Below are positions 13,697-20,718 of a stretch of 20,718 nucleotides of DNA, in pieces. A model generated the notes under the pieces. It had not been told where the DNA came from. It ran no database searches and saw nothing but the letters and a program-made list of their open reading frames with translations. The stretch spans positions 1-20,718 of the IMG/VR virus record IMGVR_UViG_3300005753_000065; one strand, written 5' to 3'. The translations under genes were made by a program, and so were the position numbers. The DNA comes from a virus. Position 1 is the stretch's first letter; each line of letters starts with the position of its first letter.

Positions 13697-14168
13697 ATTT
13701 TTTGTGGTTGGATTGCCACGAAGTCGAACGTATTGGATGAGCATTTATTTATATTGTACGCATGAGGCATTTCATTATAATGAAAATTACAAAACATTTA
13801 TGGACAGCAAAAGCTTTGGAGATTCAACAACGTGCTACCCTTGGATTAAAAATTATATTACTGATAATCCTATTGTCGTTATAGAAAGAGATTTAGATGA
13901 ATGTTTTCAGTCATCGATAAAGTTATTTCCAGATATTAAAATAAAAACACTGGAACATATGCAATCAGAATTGGAAGGTATCGATGTTTGTTTACGTATA
14001 AAGTACGAAGATATCAACGAACGGTTACAAGAGATTTGGGAGTATTGCCACGAATCGCCGTTTAATAGCGTTAGAGCTGAAAAATTAAAAGATAATCACA
14101 TGGAAAACTATCCTTTAATTGAGGCAACGCAACAAGAGATTAAAAAATTGTATGCCGCAAACGCATAA
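13689..14168 (+). CDS. Sulfotransferase-like P-loop protein
   Basis: The 159-residue protein opens with FFVVGLPRSRTYWMSIYLYC (4-23). GLPRSRT fits the phosphate-binding loop of PAPS-dependent sulfotransferases (G.PRSGT). ERDLDECFQSSIKLFP (about 67-82) fits the second PAPS-binding region (R...D...S). It is shorter than usual (~250-300), so the acceptor-binding part is reduced and activity is uncertain; it might be a non-sulfating P-loop relative. Homologues are known in some phage structural clusters, but their target is not established. It overlaps genes on both sides and is paired with a hydroxylase-like gene, suggesting joint modification of a virion protein or a host surface molecule (inference). 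Confidence 0.6.
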   Translation: MRKFFVVGLPRSRTYWMSIYLYCTHEAFHYNENYKTFMDSKSFGDSTTCYPWIKNYITDNPIVVIERDLDECFQSSIKLFPDIKIKTLEHMQSELEGIDVCLRIKYEDINERLQEIWEYCHESPFNSVRAEKLKDNHMENYPLIEATQQEIKKLYAANA

Positions 14169-14709
14169 AAAACTTGATTTAGTTGTTGATACCAAGCCAC
14201 TAAAAAGAGCGCTTGCAACGCATAGCTATTTGTTTGACCAGTTTACGTTTAGAAAAGATGACCCCAGATCACCACATGTAGAAATGTCAGATATTATTTT
14301 CAGATATCGAGATATACGATTTTACAATGATGACAGAGATAAATTTAATGAAGAACACACGGCAGTTTGGTACGAGTCGGCACAAATAGTGCCATGTGTT
14401 AAAGATATCGTATTTCGTATCATGACTTATGTGCGTGGAGAACAGCTTGGTATGGTGTTGTGTACTAAACTTGGACCAGGTAAGAAAATTTACCCGCATA
14501 CGGATAGTGGGTGGCATGCTACTCATTATTCTAAATTTTACGTAGCGGTAAAGAACGAACCAGGCGCAGTATTCAGTTTTGTTGATGGCAGCATTGATCC
14601 AAATGAAGGGGAAATATTTATGTTTGATAACTCGCAATTGCATCAAGTAGATAATGATTCAACGGCTGAACGAATCGCGTTAATCGTTTGCATTAAAGGG
14701 GAATTCTAA
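14152..14709 (+). CDS. 2-oxoglutarate/Fe(II) dioxygenase, Asp/Asn hydroxylase-like
   Basis: This encodes 185 residues from ATG 14152, overlapping the previous gene by 17 bases; the in-frame start at 14119 would overlap far more. The double-stranded beta-helix signature is complete: iron ligands H116 and D118 in YPHTDSGWH, distal ligand H164 in SQLHQVDN, and R174 in ERIALIV placed to bind 2-oxoglutarate. KFYVAVKNEPGAVFSF and GEIFMFDN are the intervening strands, as in aspartyl/asparaginyl beta-hydroxylase-type enzymes. Such enzymes hydroxylate Asp, Asn, Pro or small molecules. Phage copies are common in aquatic viruses with unknown targets. The neighbouring sulfotransferase-like gene suggests a two-step modification, which is inference. 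Confidence 0.75.
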   Translation: MPQTHKKLDLVVDTKPLKRALATHSYLFDQFTFRKDDPRSPHVEMSDIIFRYRDIRFYNDDRDKFNEEHTAVWYESAQIVPCVKDIVFRIMTYVRGEQLGMVLCTKLGPGKKIYPHTDSGWHATHYSKFYVAVKNEPGAVFSFVDGSIDPNEGEIFMFDNSQLHQVDNDSTAERIALIVCIKGEF

Positions 14710-15458
14710 TGCCTGCTGCATGGGTGGCGGCGGCGACAGTAGCGGTAGGGGTTTATAGCGCAGATCAAGCCAAAAAAACAGCCGAAGAAAATCGTGCTGC
14801 GTCGGCGGCTGGACAAGCTAAAAATCAAGAGTTCAGCGAACAACGATTTGCAGAAGCTAAAGGATATATGAATCCATATATTGAGGACGCCAGAACAGCG
14901 CGTAATCAGCTTATGGTTGAAATGGGATTGGCACCAGGTGAAGCAAACACAGCTTATATGGAATCGCCTGGATACTTGGCAGCAATGGAAGGAGCAGAGC
15001 AGCGTATGGCCAGTGGTGGTATGGCCTATTCTGGTGCGCGTGCCGGTGCGACCCAGAGGACAAGTGCTCAATTTTACAACAATTACATGGGTATGTTGCA
15101 GAATATTGGCAATCCGGATGCAGCTACAAACCTGTCGAGTTTAGGTATGGATCAGGCGGCAACGCTGGGAAGTCAAAACCAGGCCTACATAAATTCACAA
15201 AATCAGGCTAGATTACAAGGTACTGAAGCGCAAAACGCAGCGTTGGCCGATATGATGTCGGGAATTTCAAATATTTACGCTGGATCACAAGCAGGAGGTA
15301 ATACTACTACGATGACCAGTGCAGGCACAACACAGACGTCCAGTGTGGGCGCAGGCGCAACACCACCAGGAGGAGTATCCCAACAAGGTGCCGGAATGCA
15401 TTCGCAATATAACCCTTATGCAGGGACAACCGCTTACGGTGAGGAAGAGTATATCTGA
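14709..15458 (+). CDS. DNA ejection protein, P22 gp7-like
   Basis: This encodes 249 residues (P22 gp7 has 229), starting in a TAATG overlap. It begins with a hydrophobic Ala/Val stretch (MPAAWVAAATVAVGVYSADQ) and a charged helix. A segment of the phage DNA-transfer family follows: ESPGYLAAMEGAEQRMASGG, then SGARAGATQRTSAQFYNNYM and YINSQNQARLQGTEAQNAAL. The tail is low in complexity, rich in Gly, Thr, Ser and Gln. Gln/Ala/Gly-rich composition and the SPGY element are typical of proteins packed in the head and ejected first to help DNA cross the envelope. It is the first of three ejection genes in the P22 order. Confidence 0.75.
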   Translation: MPAAWVAAATVAVGVYSADQAKKTAEENRAASAAGQAKNQEFSEQRFAEAKGYMNPYIEDARTARNQLMVEMGLAPGEANTAYMESPGYLAAMEGAEQRMASGGMAYSGARAGATQRTSAQFYNNYMGMLQNIGNPDAATNLSSLGMDQAATLGSQNQAYINSQNQARLQGTEAQNAALADMMSGISNIYAGSQAGGNTTTMTSAGTTQTSSVGAGATPPGGVSQQGAGMHSQYNPYAGTTAYGEEEYI

Positions 15459-16531
15459 TGGCTTTATACACACCGTTTATGGAAAAAGTGGGCTCAACGT
15501 TGGGTGCGTCAATGGCAAGAACCGGACGTGCTGAATTAGCAGGCAGTGCCTACATGGGCGACCAGAACGCCATGCAAGAACTCATGCGGGTCGATCCTGA
15601 CTTGGGTATACAAATCCAAGAACGTCAGCGTATGAGCCAGCAGAAACAAGTGCAAGGCGATACGGCGGCGCTAAAGAAAGAGCAGGAGAAGCGTAAAATC
15701 TACATGGGCAACCGTAAATTAATGGACAATATTTTTAAGGAAGCGGCCAAACTTGACGATTATGACCAGTCTTTAGCCTACGTACAACGCCGATTTGATG
15801 AGGCTAGCGACATATTGGGCGAACATGCGGACGCCAGCGGATTTACACAAGAGGTATATGCGCAGGTTAAAAAGGTGTTTGGTGCTGAAAAATCGGGAGC
15901 GTCTTCGCCATTTTCAAAAATCGATCCAGGTGATTACACTTCTGACTCGTTAAAACAATTTCAAGAGGGTAACGATTTTTCAGTATTAGAGAAAAAGATT
16001 GTAGAAAAGCCAGCGGATCTAGCTAAGGAGCTGCAGACAAATTTTAAAAATTCTAAGGTCTTACGTGGAGAGTTCACGCAGGCCACTAAAGAATTTGCGT
16101 CAATTAATGACTCCTATGGACGTATCAATGTATCGGCTAAAGACCCATCACCTGCTGGTGATTTATCGTTGATATTTAATTATATGAAAATGCTTGATCC
16201 TGAATCAGTTGTACGAGAGTCAGAATTTGCTACAGCAGCAGCAACAGGTTCTTACGGCGATAGAATGCAGAATGTCGTTAATAAAATCGTAACCGGCGAA
16301 AAATTAACCGCTAAACAAAGAGCTGATTTTGTTGGTAGAGCGAAAAAACTCTATAATGAAGCAGCCAGAATCCATAAAGGTAGAGTGGCAGAATTTTCTA
16401 AAAAAGCTGAACAGTTTGATATTGATCCGAGTCAGGTTATTTTCGAGCGACAATTTCACGAAAAAGGAGCTGTTCAAAAACCTGCTACCGAAGTAAATAT
16501 TCAAAGTTTAGTTGATAAATATGCCGACTAG
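15458..16531 (+). CDS. DNA ejection protein, P22 gp20-like position
   Basis: This encodes 357 residues, starting in a TGATG overlap. A Met/Gly N-terminus is followed by long charged helices (IQIQERQRMSQQKQVQGDTA, then LKKEQEKRKIYMGNRKLMDN). The C-terminal third has the segment PSPAGDLSLIFNYMKMLDPE, then VVRESEFATAAATGSYGDR and an R/K-rich helix. That segment recurs in ejection or internal virion proteins of many podoviruses. It is shorter than P22 gp20 (471) but occupies the same slot between the gp7-like and gp16-like genes. It probably forms part of the trans-envelope channel after ejection. The family link is through the C-terminal segment; the gp20 equivalence is by order. Confidence 0.7.
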   Translation: MALYTPFMEKVGSTLGASMARTGRAELAGSAYMGDQNAMQELMRVDPDLGIQIQERQRMSQQKQVQGDTAALKKEQEKRKIYMGNRKLMDNIFKEAAKLDDYDQSLAYVQRRFDEASDILGEHADASGFTQEVYAQVKKVFGAEKSGASSPFSKIDPGDYTSDSLKQFQEGNDFSVLEKKIVEKPADLAKELQTNFKNSKVLRGEFTQATKEFASINDSYGRINVSAKDPSPAGDLSLIFNYMKMLDPESVVRESEFATAAATGSYGDRMQNVVNKIVTGEKLTAKQRADFVGRAKKLYNEAARIHKGRVAEFSKKAEQFDIDPSQVIFERQFHEKGAVQKPATEVNIQSLVDKYAD

Positions 16532-18329
16532 ACAGCAGTTAGAAAGCGCGTTAATGAATGCCGATAAAGCAGGAGATTTTAAGGCTGCTAAGATGCTGGC
16601 TAATGCTTTAAAGGTTGGCTATTTTGGCGAAGTCGTAACAATCCCTGAAGGTGTACCGGTAACGCCAGATATTAAAGCGGCACCACAACCAGGTATAGAA
16701 ACGCCAGGGCCAACGTCGTTAAGTGCCGGGATAAGCGCTGTAGTTGAGCCAGCGGCTACAATTGCAAGCGGTGCAATTGCTGAACCGATTGCTGGATTGG
16801 CTGGTATTGCCACGTTGCCATTTGCTGATGTAGGCCAGGCAACAGAGAATATCGAAGCGGTACGCAAAGCGTTAACATTTATCCCGCCAACAAAGGAGGG
16901 AATGGCTAGTCTGCAAAAAATTGCAGAAGTTATGGAACCAATAGCTGAAACAGTGGAGAAATTTGAACAGGCTAGTGGTGACGTTGGTTACGAAATAGGT
17001 GGCCCTATCGGCGGCGCTATTGGTGCGGCGGCACCAGCGGCGGCTATGTCAGCTTTAGGGTTGGGGCCAGTACGACGGGCGATAGGTGGCACAGCTAAGG
17101 GTATATTTCAATATCAAAGCCCAGCTAAACAGGAAATAGCAAGGCTATTAAAAGACGATCCAGCAGATATTGAAACGGCTAAATTTAAAATCAAAGAGCC
17201 TGGAATGGGTAAGGAGCAGCTTAAAGATAGAACCGGCCTGCAAAAATATCTGGATATTGGCGGGCCAAAAATAAAAACCGACAAGGTAGCGGTCGAGGCC
17301 ATAAAACAGGGATTTGATGAGGGAGTGATTGCGCCAATAAAGGGCGCGTCTAGCCATGATAAAAAAATCCTTTATAAAATGGCCGTGGTAATGGAGAAAG
17401 GCAAAAGAAATGCGCTATATGGCGTGGAAAACAGACCAGGCGATATTGTTGGCGATTCACTGATGAAGCGAGTTAAGGTTATTTATAAAGCTAATAAATC
17501 AGCAGGAAAAAGAATAGACGGTGTAGCTAAATCACTAAAAGGTCATAAAGTTAATCATATTCCTGCTGTAGATGAATTTATGGCTGACTTAGGTGATATG
17601 GGTATTTCTGTTACAGACGATTTAAATTTGAATTTCATGGGTTCAGATATCGAAGGTTTAGCAGGGCCAGAAAGGGTTATTTCTCAAGTATTTAAACGAA
17701 TGAGAAACACTAAGCCACCAGATGCTTACGAACTACACAGGATGAAAAAGTTTATTGACGAAAATGTGACTTATGGAAAAAATGCGGAAGGTTTAGCCGG
17801 TAAGGCTGAAATTATTGTGAAAAAACTAAGGAATAATATTGATAATATATTAGATGCCAACTTTAAAAAATATGATGATGTTAATACGGCTTATTTTGAG
17901 ACTATACGCGCACTAGATTATTTGCAAGATGTTGCTGGCAAAAAAATGGATTTAACAGGGCCAGATTCAGAAAAATCGGTAGGTACACTTTTGCGCGGGT
18001 TAATGAGTAATAATAAATCAAGAATAAGATTATTGCGTTCTGTTAAAGAAATAGAAAAAGTATCGAAAAAATACGGCGGTAAATCAAAAGACAATTTAAT
18101 GATGCAAGTGTTGTTTGCTGATGAACTAGACAGCATGTTCGGGTCAGCGGCTAGAACGTCATTTCAGGGCCAAATAGGGCAAGCTGTTGACAGAACCGCG
18201 CAAGCCGCTGTTAGTCCGGTAGCGGCGGGAATTGGCGCGGCCTCTAGAGCCGCTGAAAAATTACGAGGCATTAATCAAAAAAAAGCTTTTAAAACTATTA
18301 AGCAATTACTCAAAGGCAATAAGAAATGA
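16521..18329 (+). CDS. DNA ejection protein, P22 gp16-like position
   Basis: This encodes 602 residues from ATG 16521 (P22 gp16 has 609). I chose it over TTG 16512 because MPTRQQLESALMNADKAGDF is the standard start of this helix-rich module. Residues ~65-110 and ~155-185 are Ala/Gly-rich hydrophobic segments (ISAVVEPAATIASGAIAEPI, then GGPIGGAIGAAAPAAAMSAL) that could enter a membrane. The remaining ~400 residues are charged helices (YKMAVVMEKGKRNALYG, RMKKFIDENVTYG), ending in a basic tail (KAFKTIKQLLKGNKK). The protein is probably stored in the capsid and ejected with the DNA. It overlaps the gp20-like gene by 11 bases and the fibre gene by 4 (ATGA). Confidence 0.7.
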   Translation: MPTRQQLESALMNADKAGDFKAAKMLANALKVGYFGEVVTIPEGVPVTPDIKAAPQPGIETPGPTSLSAGISAVVEPAATIASGAIAEPIAGLAGIATLPFADVGQATENIEAVRKALTFIPPTKEGMASLQKIAEVMEPIAETVEKFEQASGDVGYEIGGPIGGAIGAAAPAAAMSALGLGPVRRAIGGTAKGIFQYQSPAKQEIARLLKDDPADIETAKFKIKEPGMGKEQLKDRTGLQKYLDIGGPKIKTDKVAVEAIKQGFDEGVIAPIKGASSHDKKILYKMAVVMEKGKRNALYGVENRPGDIVGDSLMKRVKVIYKANKSAGKRIDGVAKSLKGHKVNHIPAVDEFMADLGDMGISVTDDLNLNFMGSDIEGLAGPERVISQVFKRMRNTKPPDAYELHRMKKFIDENVTYGKNAEGLAGKAEIIVKKLRNNIDNILDANFKKYDDVNTAYFETIRALDYLQDVAGKKMDLTGPDSEKSVGTLLRGLMSNNKSRIRLLRSVKEIEKVSKKYGGKSKDNLMMQVLFADELDSMFGSAARTSFQGQIGQAVDRTAQAAVSPVAAGIGAASRAAEKLRGINQKKAFKTIKQLLKGNKK

Positions 18330-19732
18330 GCAACAACTTAATTAATCCTTATCAACAGTTCAAAGACTCTACTGGACAACAGAGATCAAACGGTACAATA
18401 ACGTTTTTCGTCAACACGACTACGACTCTTGCTACCGTTTACTCAGACGAGGCATTAACCGTCGCGCAATCTAACCCGTATACGCTGGATGCATTTGGCC
18501 GAATTCTAGCAGATGTGAAATATGCGGACATATTAACGATACAGTTAGCAAACAAAGACGGGTCGGATATTGAGACTATTGATAATGTGCTGACGACAAA
18601 CGCTACTGGCAGTCTAGCAACAGACCTGTTATCAACAGCGGTAGCCAAGGGTAAATCCTTAGTGCAAGGTTCGTTTATTGATAATGTCAATACCGTATTA
18701 AGCGCGTCTACTTACACTGTTGTATTAGCCGACAGAGGATCGTTAATAGAGCAAACCAGCGTCCAATCCACTACCGTCACATTATTACCAGCAGCGACGG
18801 CAACAGATGGTTGGACTATCGCCTTTCGTAATAATTCTGCAACTGGAATATGGACAATCCAGGGTAACGGCGGCGAAGCAATAAACGAAGGTTTGACGGT
18901 TATATTAGCAGTAGGCGAATGGTGTGTATTGGTATCTGATGGAACATCAGCATGGCGTGCATTGATATCAAATGAGCCCTATTTAAAAGCGGTTACAGCT
19001 ATCACTGGTAACACGACAGTAGATTCAGGCGACAGAGGATTGATATTTAATGCGTCAACGTCGCCTACGGTAACAACACCAGCGGCGGCTACCGTAACGG
19101 AAGGTTTTAGCTTTACTGTTAGAAATTCAGGTGCTGGTATTATTACTGTTGATGGAAATGGAGCTGAAACAATTAATGGTTCGGCGTCATTAGCTTTGTC
19201 AGTGCAGCAATGGGCAACATTTGTTTCTGATGGCACTAATTGGTCTGCTGTTGGTGGTACTACCGGTACTATATCAGCGCCAAGCGTAGGTTTGGTTGTG
19301 CAAACGGTCAACCTACAGGATGGTGAAAAAGTAACAGGTTCAACGGCATTGCCGCACGACGATACTATACCTCAAAGCGCAGAGGGTACGGAATTTATGA
19401 CTTTAGCGATAACACCTCTATCGATTACAAATTTATTAAAAATCGAAGTTATATTTAATTATGAAATCGGATCTTCCGGCCTTAGAGATATTGGTGTGGC
19501 TTTATTTAAGGATATAGATGCAAGCGCTTTAGCGGCGGTGCGTAATATTGACTCGGCTAGACAGGTTTCTTTGATTCATTGGGTTGTAGCAGGCGATCTA
19601 ACAGCGAGAACCTACAAAGTACGTGCCGGAACTAATGATGGTGTTGGAATAAATTTTAACGCTGCAGGCGGCGCAAGAGTATTTGGTGGTGTAAGTGCTT
19701 CGACGATAACTATAACAGAGTACACGGCATAA
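18326..19732 (+). CDS. Receptor-binding tail fibre with P22-tailspike-type head-binding domain
   Basis: This encodes 468 residues. Residues 1-90 (NPYQQFKDSTGQQRSNGTIT, VYSDEALTVAQSNPYTLDAF, IETIDNVL) match the head-binding domain of P22-type tailspikes, which docks on the gp10/gp4 tail machine. Residues ~129-212 and ~228-310 are two copies of a beta domain: each has DRG, a polar strand, T..PAA, a turn with F.VRN or F.FRN, G.W/ITI.GNG.E.IN, and W..LVSDGT.W. Residues ~320-468 form a C-terminal beta domain (NLQDGEKVTGSTALPHDDTI, then EGTEFMTLAITP) common at the ends of phage fibres and probably the receptor-binding part. There is no beta-helix or glycosidase domain, unlike P22 gp9. Confidence 0.8.
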   Translation: MSNNLINPYQQFKDSTGQQRSNGTITFFVNTTTTLATVYSDEALTVAQSNPYTLDAFGRILADVKYADILTIQLANKDGSDIETIDNVLTTNATGSLATDLLSTAVAKGKSLVQGSFIDNVNTVLSASTYTVVLADRGSLIEQTSVQSTTVTLLPAATATDGWTIAFRNNSATGIWTIQGNGGEAINEGLTVILAVGEWCVLVSDGTSAWRALISNEPYLKAVTAITGNTTVDSGDRGLIFNASTSPTVTTPAAATVTEGFSFTVRNSGAGIITVDGNGAETINGSASLALSVQQWATFVSDGTNWSAVGGTTGTISAPSVGLVVQTVNLQDGEKVTGSTALPHDDTIPQSAEGTEFMTLAITPLSITNLLKIEVIFNYEIGSSGLRDIGVALFKDIDASALAAVRNIDSARQVSLIHWVVAGDLTARTYKVRAGTNDGVGINFNAAGGARVFGGVSASTITITEYTA

Positions 19733-19742
19733 GGCGTTTATA

Positions 19743-20036
19743 ATGGCTGTAAAGCGCAGGCAATCGGACGGTATAACCTACAATAAAATAGTTGTTGGTT
19801 TAGTAGCTTCTATGTTTTCGACCGTCATGGGCCTGTTAGTTTATATTTATTCGACCGATCAAGCTAGAGCAGAAAAATATCAAAATGAGATAACAGTTCG
19901 TATCGAAAAAACAGAAATACAAGTTCAGGAAATTAAAACGCAAAACATAGTGTCGTATTCTCATCAGGTTAACTTAGATGCTAGGATAGAAAAATTCATC
20001 AAAGAAAGTCGAAATTATTGGAGGAAAAACCAATGA
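19743..20036 (+). CDS. Membrane plus coiled-coil protein, possible inner-membrane spanin
   Basis: The 97-residue product has a basic N-terminus (MAVKRRQSDG), a single membrane segment at about 16-36 (IVVGLVASMFSTVMGLLVYI) and a charged helix rich in Lys, Glu, Gln and Ile (EKYQNEITVRIEKTEIQVQE...) likely to form a coiled coil outside the inner membrane. That layout fits an Rz-like i-spanin, which links inner and outer membranes during lysis, though no embedded Rz1 lipobox frame is recognised. Holin or an unknown membrane protein is possible. It directly precedes the DUF5675 gene with an ATGA overlap, placing it in the lysis cassette. Confidence 0.55.
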   Translation: MAVKRRQSDGITYNKIVVGLVASMFSTVMGLLVYIYSTDQARAEKYQNEITVRIEKTEIQVQEIKTQNIVSYSHQVNLDARIEKFIKESRNYWRKNQ

Positions 20037-20464
20037 AATTAACTAGATTCGGATCAATCCCAGGGATAGGGACATTCGGACAGCTTGATATTGGTACGTA
20101 TAAATTTTTTACAGTTGAGCGTGAGTGGCTTAATAATACGCCTAGTAAATCCTGCGTTCCATCCGGAGAGTACGATCTAGAGGTTCATAATTCAAACAAG
20201 TATCCAGATACATATTGTATTTTAGGCGATACTGTATCGCACTATGCGAGCGATAAAAAGCGTTCTGTATGCTTATTTCATGCCGCTAATTATCCGACTG
20301 ATGTAAAAGGTTGTATAGGTCTGGGTAAAACTTTAACCTATATTAATGGTCAATTAGGTGTAACTCACTCAAAAGATTCCATGGAAATATTTAGGCGGCA
20401 CATGATTGAAAATGGAGAACGTGAACGACTCATTATAACCGACAAGGTGATCAGCTATGTTTAA
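20033..20464 (+). CDS. DUF5675 family protein, possible lysis enzyme
   Basis: This encodes 143 residues from ATG 20033 (GGAGG at 20020-20024). Family features visible are a Thr/Gly-rich first hairpin (IPGIGTFGQLDIG), TVEREWLNNTPSKSCVPSGE (27-46) and FHAANYPTDVKGCIGLG (82-98). These correspond to the ERPW..N....SCIP.G and H..N.....GCI.LG blocks of DUF5675. H83 and C94 are spaced somewhat like the His and Cys of YkuD L,D-transpeptidases, which suggests but does not show cell-wall activity. No lysozyme, amidase or peptidase gene is seen in the window, so this protein could act in lysis. The domain assignment is fairly firm; the function is not. Confidence 0.7.
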   Translation: MKLTRFGSIPGIGTFGQLDIGTYKFFTVEREWLNNTPSKSCVPSGEYDLEVHNSNKYPDTYCILGDTVSHYASDKKRSVCLFHAANYPTDVKGCIGLGKTLTYINGQLGVTHSKDSMEIFRRHMIENGERERLIITDKVISYV

Positions 20465-20639
20465 GCAAACCATAAAACAGTTTTTTACATCTAAAACAAA
20501 TTACGTTGCAATGTTTTCGATTGTATCGGCTAGTGTTGCTTATTTTGGTATGCAAGCAATATCGTTTGAAACATATATGATGTATGTAGAGGGCGGGGTT
20601 TTAGGTATCACCATCAAAGACGCGATTGCTAAAAAATGA
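20457..20639 (+). CDS. Small holin-like membrane protein
   Basis: The 60-residue protein has a charged start (MFKQTIKQFFTSKTN), a hydrophobic segment at 15-34 (YVAMFSIVSASVAYFGMQAI) and a second weaker one (MMYVEGGVLGITIKDAIA) before a KK end. Proteins of the type MFK..KKFFTSKTNW... are frequent beside phage lysis genes and are often annotated as holin-like. It overlaps the DUF5675 gene by 8 bases and the next gene by 4 (ATGA). A pore-forming holin or a holin regulator fits; the sequence alone cannot decide. Confidence 0.55.
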   Translation: MFKQTIKQFFTSKTNYVAMFSIVSASVAYFGMQAISFETYMMYVEGGVLGITIKDAIAKK

Positions 20640-20718
20640 GTTGGTTAACCGATCTATTTACGCCAAATATCACTGAGCCAGTGGAAGCAATCGGCGGCGT
20701 ACTAGATGATTTATTCAC
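20636..20718 (+). CDS. Start of a probable 3-TM holin (partial, runs off the window)
   Basis: An ATGA overlap starts a frame open to the window edge. The visible 27 residues, MSWLTDLFTPNITEPVEAIG then GVLDDLF, match the usual start of small phage membrane proteins of the gene-transfer-agent 3-TM holin type (MS.l..l......pieavg.v.D.lft). The membrane segments would lie beyond the window. The call rests on a short N-terminal pattern and position after lysis-type genes. Confidence 0.5.
   Translation, partial: MSWLTDLFTPNITEPVEAIGGVLDDLF

Noticed and set aside
14287-14646. Long antisense frames (also at 1424-1848, 4933-5253, 10527-10847, 14706-15071, 18979-19311)
   Set aside because: All oppose well-supported genes, lack ribosome sites and resemble no protein family; they are reading-frame shadows of the sense genes.
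13689-14709. Host cargo genes (moron) with their own promoter
   Set aside because: Both genes overlap their neighbours on the same strand and have no flanking promoter or terminator, so they belong to the late operon rather than being an independent moron.
14881-15534. Two extra + strand frames at 14881-15144 and 15319-15534
   Set aside because: They are out-of-frame shadows within the gp7-like and gp20-like ejection genes, which have better composition and family patterns.

Overview
The window is a single-strand late (virion morphogenesis) gene block of a short-tailed dsDNA phage or prophage. All 29 genes I accept, including one partial gene at each edge, lie on the + strand, most with ATGA or TAATG type overlaps. 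The base composition is A+T-rich. The order matches P22-like podoviruses: portal, scaffold, coat, gp4-like adaptor, gp10-like tail closure protein, a possible needle, three ejection proteins in the P22 order 7-20-16, a receptor-binding fibre with a P22-tailspike-type head-binding start, then lysis. No integrase, tRNA, rRNA, CRISPR or host gene is visible, so free phage and prophage cannot be separated. The host is probably a Gram-negative bacterium (inference from the P22-like tail machine); I cannot name it.

Region by region. Positions 1-2855 hold the portal C-terminus, a relic of an HNH endonuclease tail, a small unknown protein, a GroES-like co-chaperonin, a scaffold and an unknown head-region protein. 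Positions 2856-3011 are the largest gap, with a possible promoter and a leader hairpin. Positions 3012-4533 encode a probable capsid decoration protein and the major capsid protein. Positions 4534-4840 hold a second HNH relic with its catalytic core deleted, whose start codon lies in a perfect inverted repeat. Positions 4841-6905 hold two paralogous beta-helix virion proteins and, between them, a 41-residue collapsed third copy. The 3' end of that copy is a near-identical 93-bp direct repeat of the 3' end of the following gene. Positions 6921-9063 carry small beta-rich virion proteins and an Asp-box beta-propeller protein.

Positions 9072-12020 encode the neck and tail plug (gp4-like, gp10-like, needle candidate). 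Positions 12017-13696 carry four small virion-type genes. Positions 13689-14709 carry two enzymes unusual for a structural block: a short sulfotransferase-like P-loop protein and a 2-oxoglutarate/Fe(II) hydroxylase-like protein. Positions 14709-18329 encode three ejection proteins, 18326-19732 the receptor-binding fibre, and 19743-20718 a lysis-type cassette: a membrane plus coiled-coil protein, a DUF5675 protein, a small membrane protein and the start of a holin-like gene.

Together the genes build a procapsid on the portal with scaffold, possibly with a phage GroES directing host GroEL. They then decorate the head, plug the portal with adaptor, stabilisation and needle proteins, load ejection proteins, attach fibres and lyse the cell. 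The most unusual points are the repeat-flanked beta-helix gene with its collapsed copy, the two decayed homing-endonuclease relics next to the portal and coat genes, the co-chaperonin, and the sulfotransferase/hydroxylase pair.
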